Of a stretch of DNA of 64,000 bases, positions 49,536 to 62,024 are shown piece by piece; within the stretch, counting starts at the first letter, position 1, and the number at the start of each line of letters is the position of its first letter. The DNA is taken from NCBI GenBank assembly GCA_013397865.1, contig VZTI01001686.1:169154-233153 (forward strand), read 5' to 3'. The notes beneath the pieces are model-generated. The model made no database searches and had not been told where the DNA came from. It was given only the letters and a program-made list of their open reading frames with translations. Made by a program: the position numbers and the translations under genes. The DNA is from Struthidea cinerea (lineage: Eukaryota; Chordata; Aves; Passeriformes; Corcoracidae).

Positions 49536-52500
49536 GTAGATAAGATATGGTTATCTTTTGAACTTTTGGACATTTCTTCAGGAAGTTGTTTATTACTCTG
49601 AAACTATTAAACCTGGCTACTTTACATGTAAATAAGAGAAAGAAAGTGAAAACTTGAAAGAAAAAGAAAGGAGGGGCTGGAATTGAAGCTCTTCTGCCTC
49701 CTAATTCTGATGGTTTTTTGATTAAATAAGTTTGTGATTCAGAAATAATTCTACCATCTCTGTAAAGCGTTACAGAACAAACCAGTCTTACACTGGGGCC
49801 AAGTCAGCTCCCATACATAGATTTCCCAGTAAAAAAAATCTCACAAAACAGGATCAGGGTAAGGTTTCCTTCCTAAGGGAAGCGTGTTGCAAAACTTGTC
49901 AAAAGCCGTCTCCACCTCAACAGTGCTTTCACAGGCATATGAAACAAGACAGACCACAGCCACCAGCTGACCAAGGGTTGACCAGCCTCCTACCAGGCCT
50001 TTCCTGCCATTTGTGGATACACACATATTAGTTTATGTACATGTTAGAACTGGTGATCTAATAGAATTGCCAACAATGTCCATCTCTTTCTACTTTGCTT
50101 AGTACAAGAGTGGTGCTTCCCCAGTGTCTCTTTTCCTATTCTGTTTGATCTGGTGCTTAGAGTCTGGAAAAAAAAAAATAAGAGGATGTCGTGATAAAAA
50201 AAAACCCCAAACAATTATTCTTTATATTTAGAGGTAGAATCTGCTGGGAAAGAGCAAAAATTAAGTTCATGCAATAAGGTAAAAAGCTGCTGGTGGAAGA
50301 ACAGAGCTCATGCACGTTTCTTTGATGATTTGTATCTAAGTGACATTACCGACATGTAGCAATTCAACACGTGAAAAACGCCCTACTGCCTAAATTATTT
50401 AATGTTTTACAAAAGATAATTTTTGTTTATTTGCCTGATACCCCTTAATTTGAAGGCTGACATCACGACTTTCTCAGCATCAAGTCATGTCAGTACAGCA
50501 CTGGAGGAATATTTGATCAGCAGTCAAAATCGCTGGTTTTGTGAATGAAGGTCTAGTGCCCAATGGCATCACCATCCACACCCCTCTATTTAAAGAACTG
50601 TGTACTGTAAGAAACCTGAGCCACTAAAACTAGTAATATTCTTATTCATCTCATTTGTCTTAATACCACAGGTGTCACTGAGGTAAAAAAGGGGGCAAGT
50701 AGCCTTCAAATACCTATGACTATGCAGGAAATAAAAAGCAATTTTCCATCATCTTTATTCCCCAGGCATTAGGGAACACTCAATTTTCAAATGAAATGCC
50801 TAACTGAATTATAACATTTCAACAGTATTTTAGGAAAATAACCCCAAACCAAAGCAAGGAGACTTTGCTCCTTCTGGGAGACATTAGGATCGAACCAACA
50901 TTGAAGTCCTACAGACTTCACTGCATTCTGTGACTGCAGAACTGTTGTCCTGTGCATCAAAACTGTGACCTGATTAGTCACTGATATGGCTGATGCATCT
51001 GAAAGGGAGACCGACTTCTCCATAAATTAGCCCAAAAATATCCTTTTGCTATCAAACTAATAATTAGGTTTGGTTGCCTGTTGCATTAATATTCTGATTG
51101 AGTCATTTGAACTTATTGAGTTATTGATTCAAATTTAATTGTAACATTAACATGATGTTTACATTATTTAAGTGTAATTAGCTCTAAGAATGTTTAGGAA
51201 ATTTACATAATAAAAAGCTTACTGAATATACATCTTTTTAGCTCATGTTTTCATATTAAACTGGCTGTTTTGTCAACATATTACAGTATCAAAACTCTAA
51301 AGCAAATATAACCTCAGTAAAAAATTCTGTAAACTACATATTTTTGCTTACTAGCTACTATCTAGTCTTGTTATATGGGCAAAACCCAAATGTCAGCTTG
51401 ATTACCTATTTCTTTCCCTAATCAAAATAGTTATGAAAGTTGGTTAAAGATTTAATATAGAAATAGATAAAAATTATGAAATTCTTTCTATGATAATATT
51501 AATTTCTTAATATTAACACACTGAATTCTTGACAGTTTTATTTTTCACATAAGTTTTTTAAGAAATTGGGAATGGGTGGGAGTTTTTGCCAAAATCTTAA
51601 CTATGCTTTCACTATTAGTCTTGGGAAGACATGAAGTAAACCATGATCTCCAGATAAGTGAACTAAACCCAAAGTTTAGAATCAAAAATTATTTTTTCTC
51701 TATGTGAGAGCTGTATTTTCTTTTCAGTTAGGTCAATTCACAGGAACAACAAAATCAAAAGGAATTTGTTGCCTGAACTGACATGTGCCCATTGTCAGGT
51801 TTACTTTATCTTTGGCCTTTCTAAACAACAGGAACATTATTTAAAAACACTTATATCCCAGATGACAAATATACTAACAGCAGAAATATCCAAGATGGCT
51901 CCGAGTTCGATACATGCATGAGAAAGACATGAAAATATGTTATCTCAAAAAGCGTAAAAGAACTTCACTTGACTTGCATGACTTTTTGCATCAAGCATGC
52001 TACAGCAGTCTTTTGATTCTAATATGAAACTATAGTAAGGATCATTGCACTAATGCATAAGGATTTGTGATAATGTTGCAGAAATTTTACTGTCAAAACT
52101 GAACTGCAGTGTAATGACTTTTGTTATCATGGTTTCTAATAACTATTCAGCATGAATTGACCCTACATATGTTTTACTGCCATAATATGTCAATTATCCA
52201 GAAAGTAAAAAAAAAACAAACAGGAATTAATAGACCCCCCTCCCCAAAATATTACTATAATGTGGGCACCTGAAGATACCAGGTAGTGAATATGAGAATG
52301 AATATTTTACTTGCATTTTAAAGCAATTGGAGCGTGCATTATAGCTTTTCAATAAAATTATGTGAACAAAACCAATTGTCAATATTTTGCAAGACAATGC
52401 CACTTGCAGTGTTAAGGACAGATAGAAGTAAATAGGTTCTCAATTTATAAAGACATGTCATGCCTCTATATTTTGGATATTTAACTAGAAGAACAAAAGC

Positions 52501-53220
52501 TGATGTCTACAATACAACCATTGGCACATTAGCACAATACATTGGAAGTATCAAATTTGGCCCACGGAATAGATATTTTAAGATTATTCATTACAAAAAG
52601 AAAGATATGGTAAATAACTGGACTTGGTTTTAAAGCGTAATCACATTCTTGCTGCTAATATGCCAGCCCACTGAGACTTCCAGAAGAAACTGCTGCTATA
52701 TATTTGCAGGGAAGAAGCTCTATTACGCGAAACTTTGTTACTGGAAGTCTACCACATAATGATCAATCTACAAATCTTTTACACATGGGATTTTACCACA
52801 TCAAAATGCATGTGTAAAAACTAATAACCTCTCAACATTAAAACCCCCACCCTCATCATCCCCCAAATTCATTAAAAAAGCCCCAACACTTACTCTCAAA
52901 ACGAAATGTTTAGGGGAAATACTAGGAACTAAATAGAATGTATCTAAAGATAATATCAATATCCGTTATCGTTCATTCCAAAGTCGTCTTGGAAAAGTGG
53001 AAATGTATGATTCATGTTTTAATGAAGATTGCACATTCAACATGACAGACACACCACTGATCAGTGCAAGATATAGATATATAAAGAATGCCTTGTGAGC
53101 AGGAGAGTTTTTTCCAGTGAGTAAACTACTAAGAAAAAAAAAAAATAAGGATATCTCATGGTAAAGAACTATAGGGAAATATTTCTTGTTCAGAATTATA
53201 GTTGATCAAGTTAAACATTA
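49536..53220. other. AT-rich non-coding stretch, nothing recognised
   Basis: No exon, transposon or structured RNA was recognised. A-rich runs occur near 50168-50182, 50198-50205 and 53132-53143. Confidence 0.55.
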
Positions 53221-53362
53221 GAATCGTAGAATCATAGAATGGTTTTGGCTGGAAGGGACCTTAGAGACCATCTAGTTCCAACTCCCCTGTTACAGGTAGG
53301 GACACCTTCCATTAGACCAGGTTGCCCAAATCCCCATCCAGCCTGGCCTTGGGTGTTTCCAG
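53221..53362 (-). mobile_element. CR1 LINE 3' end, 5'-truncated
   Basis: The plus strand reads AATCGTAGAATCATAGAATGG, then GGCTGGAAGGGACCTTAGAG, then CATCTAGTTCCAACTCCCCTG, then GGGACACCTTCCATTAGACCAGG, then CATCCAGCCTGGCCTTGG. This is the textbook reverse complement of the avian CR1 3' end. Divergence is low to moderate, so it is the best-preserved CR1 tail in the window. Truncation is at about 53362, followed by an A-rich stretch. No coding part remains. Confidence 0.93.
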
Positions 53363-56300
53363 TTAAAATGAAGAAAAAGCAAAAAAGGAAAAAAAACCCA
53401 AACAAAACAAATTTGCCTTTTACATTAGTGCTTGTAAAAACTGGCTTCTAATTTTGAGTAATTTTGTATATATAGTGAAGAAATTTCTCAGGAATTAAGT
53501 AGGGATGAACACACTTTCTTCTTGAATGTTCATGTCATTGTAATAGTGCACAGATAATACAGAGCACCAAGAAAAATCATTACTTTGACACTCCTCCAGA
53601 ATTGATTTTCTGTTGCTGCTGTAATTCGCTTATTAGCAAAATCCCAGGAAGAAAATGTATCTTCTTTTTATAGGTGGTGTATATCATCAGCATGGTTTTT
53701 TTCCTTTTGTTGTAGTCCCTGAATAATTTCTCTATGTGAGAATGCTAGGAATATTTTAATAGTTGGGCTAGTTATTCATTGAACAAAAGGAAGAGTTGTC
53801 AAAAAGGAATTAGATTAAGTTGTCTCTGTAATACTGAAATAAGTATTGTAAAGAGAATTTATCTTCTTCCTACAATAACGCTGCTGCACTGTCCAAAATT
53901 CTAAACATTGCCATCACTGACTCCTATGACAAGCCTGGTATATGTATTTTAACACTGATTATAATAACGCTATAGAATTGCAACATCCTCATCATCATTT
54001 TATTCATAAAAAAGACCTTTAAAAGCAATTATTATGTACAAAATTATTATATAGCAATGCTGATGAAACTAGATCCTGTTGGTATTGCATTTCTATTTTG
54101 CTATATTTTAGTATGTTTATTTTATTGTATTCAAATTGAGAGGCAAGACAACAATAATATATGCCAACTCATTTGCAATTTTCTTTTGCTTCCAGACTAC
54201 ATCATCGAGATGCACAATAATATCATCAATACTATGTCCAGAAGAGGCAAACTGTTGAGAGAAAAATCTGTTTCACAAATATTACCAAGAACTACTAAAT
54301 TCTGAGAATGGAGAAGCCAGATATTCTTACATTCAAAGATATAAATTGTCCAGTTGCTAAACGTTACATAGATATGTTTCTCTGTAGAGAGGCTTGAAGA
54401 GAGTATACCGTAATTCTACATCCAGAAAAGAATACTTACATTCCTGCTATAATCCAGTCCCTTTAAGAAAACATTTCAATACTCCTATCATTACCTCTGC
54501 TATCACATCAACAGAACATAATTTATACTCACCCAGAGAAGAAAGGTTTGTAATTGCTTTTTCTGGTTTTTATGTTTTAAATCTCCAACTTGTTCCCCAC
54601 ATATGTTATCCCTAAGAATACATGACTTAAACCCAGGTTTGTTGTGAAATACAGAAGAGCTGTATAGTTAACAAGAGTATCTCGGAAGGGATTTTCGTAT
54701 TTATATTTGTCAGGAGCAAACTGAATCCAGTGAATTTTAAAATAAAAGACTAACTATAGTGGTAAGAAGAAAAGAGTAATGAAAATATGTGTATGAGATA
54801 TAAAATGGGTTGCTAAAAGAAAATTATCTGAATTTTACATCTAATCAATTAATTTAAACACTTCTGCACCGTACTTTTAGAAAATGGACTGACATATCAA
54901 TATCACATGGTTCCTGCACAGGGCCTGAGTCAATAAAGATTCCTCCCTGAAACTGTTGGTGTGAAGGTAAGGTCTGTGAACATGATAACTTAAATGTATA
55001 TTAATTTTCAGAAACGGAGACATTGAAGGCAAACAAGCAGTAACCTCACTAAAATACCTGAACAGTACATTTAACTTAAAGTTGGTAATGATAGGTTTTT
55101 ATTTTGACAGCTATGTATAAACACAAGAAAAAAACAGAAAATACTTTTTCTGTCAGTCGGCATTACATTACCACAACAAAGTTCCGCAATATCACTTGAC
55201 TTAGGTTTCACAGCATTGTTAATTAAAAGAAAAAAATTATCTAATGAGTGAACAAAACACTATAGCTAGCCACTGTACTTCTGTCAAGGAAGATCATCAA
55301 ACTAGATTTTACCATTTTTTATTTTCACTTGACTGTTTTCTAAATTAAAAACTTACAGTCTGAATGTAAATGTCATAAAACTCACAATTACCAGAAAAAG
55401 CGTTTTATGAAGAAGTTATATGTAATGGTAAGATAAATTTCAATTATTGCAGAATATATTTATACACAAAAATAATACATTTCAGTAGCAAAAGTGGAAT
55501 TTTCAAAAAATGAATTTTGAAAACCTTAGATGAACTACACTGTAAAAGTAATAAAAAACTTCACCACAGCAAGCAAACAAAAATGAAAATATGGAAGTGT
55601 GAAATAGCCAAGAAGAAAAAGAATTTGGGGGATAGTACTGCAGGTATTCTACTGTTATTAAGTAGCTGTATTGAAGAAATAAATTTTAGGAAGTGATAAA
55701 TGACTTGAATGAGGGATGCTAGCACTTTACCTGTTGACAACCTCTAACAGCATCTCCTACCCTGATACTATTGTCACAGAGTTCTGTGGGATCTATTTTA
55801 ATGTTTCAACAGTCATTTTGAAAGATTTGATATTCTTGAGATAACCACAGGTTTTCTTTAATGATTTGATCCAAAGCAGCCTAAAGAGAAATATAATTGA
55901 TTACATTTACTGGAAAATACCTTTCTAGAGAATATAATTATGGGTCACTTACACAATTTCCCTGAATCATTCACATATGAACATCTGCAAAAGATAGATG
56001 ACAAAATTATGGTCCCAGTGAAACAAATGGAAAGACTGTAAACGTATTTCAGGTTGTTAGGATTTTTCTGGATGTATTTATAGTAAGGTACATGTTACTA
56101 ATAAATGATTTGCACAGAAAATAACAATGCAAATAGTTACAGTAGGAACTACTAAAAAGAACACATCCTCTATTTTACTACAGAAGACCTTTCTGAATAG
56201 AAACTATAACCTTAATTTTTGATAATACATCAAATTCATTCATACTTTTTACTTTTCCTAAGTCTGATTTTTCAACTTGTTAGTAAAGCTGACACAATGA

Positions 56301-57045
56301 AAAACACATGTGTTTTCTTAATAATTTTAACATTTCCAATTGGATTAACTTGATTTTAAAGACTAATATAATGCTTGTCTCTCATAGTCTGATGCCAGGT
56401 GAAGCCAAAGTTGTTTGGAATGTATGCTTCTGTAATTAGAAAAATTTCCATTCCTTTAAATCTGATTTTGATTGAGCTTTCTCTGATTTTAATGCATGAT
56501 ATTGCATGATTTTTACACAGAACTAGTTCTATACTAGTTTTTGTTATTTGTCCATTAAAAACCCCTTGGGGGAAAGGGGGTCTGGGTCAACTCAATATAA
56601 GTTAGTTGAATTTTGAGTTTTCCCTATTTGACATTCAGAAATTCTTTTAATTTCATCACTACTAAACAACAGGATGGCTGATTTCCATACTTCAAAAGGG
56701 TTCTTCAAATGTATTTTAAATGTACAGCTTTAAAGTGCATGTTTAAAACAACATGGCTAGTGGCAGAGTGGTATGCAGCTGAGAAGATCACAAAAACCCC
56801 GCATCGAGCAAGTGTGAAACTTATTAAATTTGTGTATTTTGCTGCCAGTTATATCTGTGAGGTATTTCTGTTAAAAGCACGTGCACATCATAAGGTGGAG
56901 TGGAGGACAGTTTACAATTATCACAGTGTGTAGAAGCCTGGGCTGACTAATTAAGCCCAAATGTCCATGTGACGAGTGACTGCTATAATCTAAGGCAATA
57001 TTTTAAAGTCTTCTGATGCAAAAGTCTGAGTCTAAAAGCTTTTAG
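53363..57045. other. AT-rich non-coding stretch, nothing recognised
   Basis: It begins with an A-rich low-complexity tract (to about 53412). The remainder has no recognised exon or repeat. Frames at 54057-54305 and 54394-54615 have ATG starts but no known motif. Confidence 0.55.
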
Positions 57046-57127
57046 AGGCAGAGGATTCTGCTTCAGAGCCTGGTCTAGGCAAGGGGAGGCAGAGGATTCT
57101 GCTTCAGAGCCTGGTTTAGGCAAGGGG
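57046..57127. repeat. Tandem duplication of a 41-bp unit
   Basis: A unit beginning AGGCAGAGGATTCTGCTTCA and ending GGCAAGGGG occurs at 57046-57086 and 57087-57127, with one C/T difference. The two copies directly abut. Confidence 0.92.
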
Positions 57128-60100
57128 ACTCTATGTAACACTCTTTGCAGAGCCATGTGTGCCCTTGCAGAAAGCAGAGCTAGCTGAACCACTAGAGCAG
57201 CTGGAGCAAATGTCACCATCGTCTGCTCCCTGGATGGAGCCTGTTGACCCAGCAGGAGCGAGGGCAGCCCTCTGGCTTGACAATCTGAAACTGTGAGTGA
57301 AACAGTACCACAGGCGGTGGGGTGCAACCACCTGTCCCACTGGTTGCCTCACCAAAACCCAAAAAAAGGAATTATCTATAATTTGGGGTTTATTTTTGAG
57401 AGAAGAATATTACACGTTATTCTGTTTACCTCTCTGCTGCTCTTCTCCCCTTTGACAGAAAACTCTTTAAGTAAAAAGATACATGCCTAAAGTGGAAAAA
57501 ATACATTTTGAGCATAAAGGAGTTTAGATTAATTTTGCCAAATGGTTCAAACCACCATTTTTATATGAACCCTACAAAAAGATCCTGTTGGTGCTACTCA
57601 AGCCGTCTTTAGAAAGGCAACATAAATACATATTGGGAACATTTCTGAAACAACAAACACTTCAGCTTTGCACTATAGCTACAAGTTCACTCACAACCCA
57701 GGAGGTCTAGGGGACATTGGCAAAATTCAGAACATGCTTTAGTATCTCCCATATCTCTAAAGGAAATCTTGTGAATTAGTGGAGTAATAAAGTCTGAGTT
57801 CTTCTGGGGTCCCAGTGCATAATATTGAAGAATTGTATTGAAGAATCTGTGCCCAAGTGGGTAATTTAATGTCTCACCTTTTAAAGACAAAACTATCCAA
57901 GGGAAACAGTAGCATTCCTGAACAGGTCCCCAGCAATCCCTTGGAACTGCTCAAGTTTTGGGAGTTGCCAAGACAGTTAGCATATTAACAATGATTTTAC
58001 ACCTCTTACTCTGCAGTGTCTTAATCAAAGGCATATTCACTTTCGTTTCTGTATTTATACAAAGTTTCTAAAAGCCTTGGCTAGAACTTAGTTGTGGTTA
58101 TGCAACTAAATGTAAAAATTTTTTCTGTACAGACTGTCGCTTTCTACATCATTAAAATATTAAAATGTCTTATTAAAATGTCTTGTAGTAATTTCAAAAT
58201 AATAAAAAGAAAGATGGATAATTAATTGAAGAAGATGTGATTAACTTCTTGATTAATTTTTGGACAGCAGTAAAACCTGTTTTCAGGTTTCCTTAACAAA
58301 CATAGAATGCTTGATGTTAATATATTTACATTCAATATCTGAATGTAAATGGCATGTTTTCAGCACGCCAGTACTTTCACATATGTAAGGAATGTGGGGA
58401 AATGGCAGAAAAGTTTGCAATGTAGTAATTTTCACCAGTATGTTTATCTTATTAAAAAATCAGTGAGGGTCTACTATTTTGTTTGACTTAAAATGGTCCA
58501 AAAATTTTGAGCATGAATAACAACATGCTAAAGAGGACAATAGCTTTCTTCAGATGTTATGAGACTCAGTGGATATGTCTGTATGGACAGTTACACGGGT
58601 TGTCCAGTTCCCAAAATTGCTTCATTGCATAGCTTATGTCCGCTGAGACAGACAAAGAGAAATTATTCTTTTTCTCTAATTCACTCATCTGAAAAAAGAT
58701 CTGAGGTTTGGAAAGGGAAGAGCAGACGTCCTTTAAATACTGCACTGTCACTCACTGACATTTCTACAGAGGATTTCCCAGAAAGCAGGCAGGGAAAAAG
58801 AGCCTTTAAGAGCATTCTGTCTTTAGGAAAGAGCTAAACAGTCAAACTGTGACCAAACTTTACATGCAGAATACGCACTACAACTCTTTCTACTGATCTA
58901 GGAAAACAGGGATATACATCTCAAAACTGATTGTAAGAGATGCAAGTGGACAATTGTTTTTGTTTTATCTGTGACACTCAAACTTCTGAATCTGTAGACT
59001 CACAAACCAGTAAAAAGCACCAAGATCAATGGTTTTTTCTCCTCAGCAAAACTTGATCAAGACTTTTAGTACACAAAACTTTGTATGTTGGTACATTTGA
59101 CTTCAAAAATTCTGGAATTTGCATTCAAAATATGGGAAGAAATTTTCTACATTTGTGCATTCAAATGAAGTTCCTTTTTCAGTGGAAAGCACCCAATAAT
59201 TCAGAGGAATTTCTTGGAGGATCTTACCTGAAATGAAATTTCTGTCACACAGTAGAAAAATTGATTGAAACTAGCCATCTTAAAAGCAAATGAAGGAAGA
59301 TATTTCTTTGCACTATGTGTAGTTAAGGTGTACAAATTCTTGTGAATATCAAAAAACTTACAGGGATTTAAAAGGGACATAGAATTTCTAGGAGGAAATC
59401 CAATCACTTTGTGTTGCAAGTGATTCAAAAATTATTTTATGGTCCCATGTAAAGAATTGTAGAGACAAATCTTAAGATCAATGATTTTGTCCACATAATG
59501 ATATACCTATAAACATGATATAAATCCCTGTGGTTTACAGGGTCAATTGTCATTTTGAATGGTCACTCTGACAGCAATGTTTTATTTGAAAGATAAGAAC
59601 AATTGATTTTGACAATCAGGTGCATCAGCACAATGAACTGTCTATTAAAGGATCTATATTAATTGGCTATACTACTTAAACTTGATGTTGTGAGGAATGA
59701 AATTGGTTTCCCCAGGCAGGAATGATGGTTTCTTTTGTAGGCATAAAGTATCCTGTTCATAATATGAACACCAAACCCCAAAATAACTTACCTTAAAATT
59801 TACTGTGTTTGTATACAGGTCTTCCTCACACTCGACAGAGCATCTCCAAGCTTTTTTCCAGTAGCATCTGTTCCGTATCAAATATGTTTCTTCCCTGAGC
59901 GTTTAAAGCATGGTAATGCCAAGTGGCACAAGGTCATTGTAATAGAGTAGACAAGTCTCCCAGATATGGCAAGGAAACTTACTTTAAAGCAAGCATGAGG
60001 TGCTGGGGATTTTCCTGTCTGAGGGTCAATTGGTCAAGGAATGCTTGTTAGGAAATAGTTTGGGCTGCACAAGTCACTGAAGATACAACAGAAATTGAGA

Positions 60101-60837
60101 TGATACAATCAGTGATTCACTCTCCTTACTTCTGATCTTCTGTTGATGCTGCCACCGGCATTTGATATTTGATAATTTATGCACCAAGGATCATGCAGCT
60201 ACTCAGTAAATCTCTACAACTGCAACCCTTTTAAGGTACACAGTGCAAACAGCTGAGCCCTGCTTGAACAAGCTCTAACACGAGTCGGGGGATTTATGTT
60301 GTTGATATTACATACTGATCTAATACAGATTTTGATGGTCTCTGAGCTGAGACAGGTCCTCCCCTGTATCCTCAGCCAATGAAAAAAAATCCACATAGCC
60401 AAGAGTTGCTGAAACTAACTCTTTATCTGAAAGATAATATATTTTTACATCTGTGGAATGAATTTTTCTTTATTATGTTTGGGAGGAATTTTAGAAAATA
60501 CACACAATTATATACATGGATTGACAGAGAAAATGAGAGATAGTATTTTTGAATAATTTTCTAGAGACCATTTGGAAAAAATTAATTATTCTTGCAATAA
60601 GAATATGGTGCAAAATGTTTTCTGACAATTGCATTTTTCCTATCTGCAAACTGAAGTAAGAGTAACTACAAGTAGCCTTTCACTGATAACACCTCTAATG
60701 GCAGTTCCAACTACTCTGAAAAAAACACATTTCATTCTTGTAATTACTCAAATGGAGAATTAATATAGGAAATAAAACCAGATATGCATTAAATGCTTGG
60801 TAGAAAATTTATGTGGGTGTCGAGTTATACAAATAAT

Positions 60838-60895
60838 AAATGCTGCTAAAATAATAATGAAAAAATGCTACTAAAATAATAAAGCTATTAAAATA
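60838..60895. repeat. Degenerate AT-rich tandem repeat
   Basis: Two approximate copies of a unit of about 27 bp containing AATGCTRCTAAAATAATAA. Low complexity. Confidence 0.7.
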
Positions 60896-61990
60896 TTATA
60901 GGGAAATATAAGCACAGACTTGTCTGCTTTAATGCTACAAGTATTCAAAAATAAATTGTACATAATATTATAAAATAGTATACAATGCTTTATGTCAGCC
61001 AAAGCTGAAAAATATTTTTGTTCATATACAGTCTTTCTTATGTATTAAATATTCTTGACCTCTCCAAAGTTATTTTTTTGGCACATGAACTAAATTGTCT
61101 TGACAATAAAAAGATTCAGTGGTTGTAGAATAATATCTGAATGCTCTATTATTTTATGTTGATGCACCCTTTAGCCATGATTACATTGGTGCAGAAGATG
61201 TGAAAAAAATGAAAGGATGCAACAATTTGAAGAACTAGAAATACTTAATTTTATCCCGCTTCAGCCTTCTTTGGAGCCCAGGAAATGAAGTAAAAGATCT
61301 TGGAGAAATCAAAGGATTTACCAGTCTAGAGGCCTGAACTGGTAAAGCAGTGAACATATGCAAGGCCAGGAAACAGTCTGTCCTACAGGACATATAGTGA
61401 CACTAAGTTTTCAGATGTGAAAGAAAAAAGTAAGTATCTAGTCGGACTCTTCCAATAAAGGTGTCTACCTCCAAATTGTAAAACAGAGAATCAGAAACAC
61501 ATGTGCAGTTTACCTGATGATTACCTGCTTGCTATTGCTGACTGAATTCTGGGGACTCAACCTGTGATCAAAACATCTAAAAAAGAACCAGAAAGGGCTC
61601 TGGCTAAACAGCAGTGTTTGAAATTCATCACTGCTAAAGAAAGAACATAACAGAGTTCACAATTGATTATGTATTCTTAGTCCTATCTTTACCTGCAATC
61701 AAGAAACACTGACTACAGGAAGAAACTTACTTTGTAGAGTCTAAATTCTTCGAAAGTCAAGAAATGTCTGTTCTGGCACTCTTCTAATGGTTTCAATGAA
61801 ACTCCAGAGACTTTTGCATATGCTCCAGCATCAGTAGTCTGTCAACAGCTACATGTGAAGAAGCTTTGAACTAGAAGAGCAAGCTACCCTTCGGAACGTA
61901 AGACTTGAGTATCTATCTGATGTCTATGAAAATTTTGGATTATCAATGCCCCACTGAATAGAAATGTACCTCAATAGTTCTGCTTGACTA

Positions 61991-62024
61991 TTAGTTAACT
62001 AATTGTTAACTAATTAGTTAACAA
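61991..62024. repeat. Nested GTTAAC palindromes
   Basis: TTAGTTAACTAA (61991-62002) is a 12-bp palindrome. It abuts TTGTTAACTAATTAGTTAAC plus AA (62003-62024), a perfect 22-bp palindrome. A further TTAGTTAACTA follows at about 62027-62037. GTTAAC occurs four times in under 50 bases. Confidence 0.9.

Noticed and set aside
49474..49543. tRNA-Ile gene on the minus strand
   Set aside because: The first part of the tRNA is missing and replaced, stem positions are mutated, and a CR1-like tail follows. It is a SINE head.
53239..53451. Plus-strand open frame starting in a CR1 tail
   Set aside because: It is the antisense of the CR1 3' end running into an A-rich tract. Not a gene.
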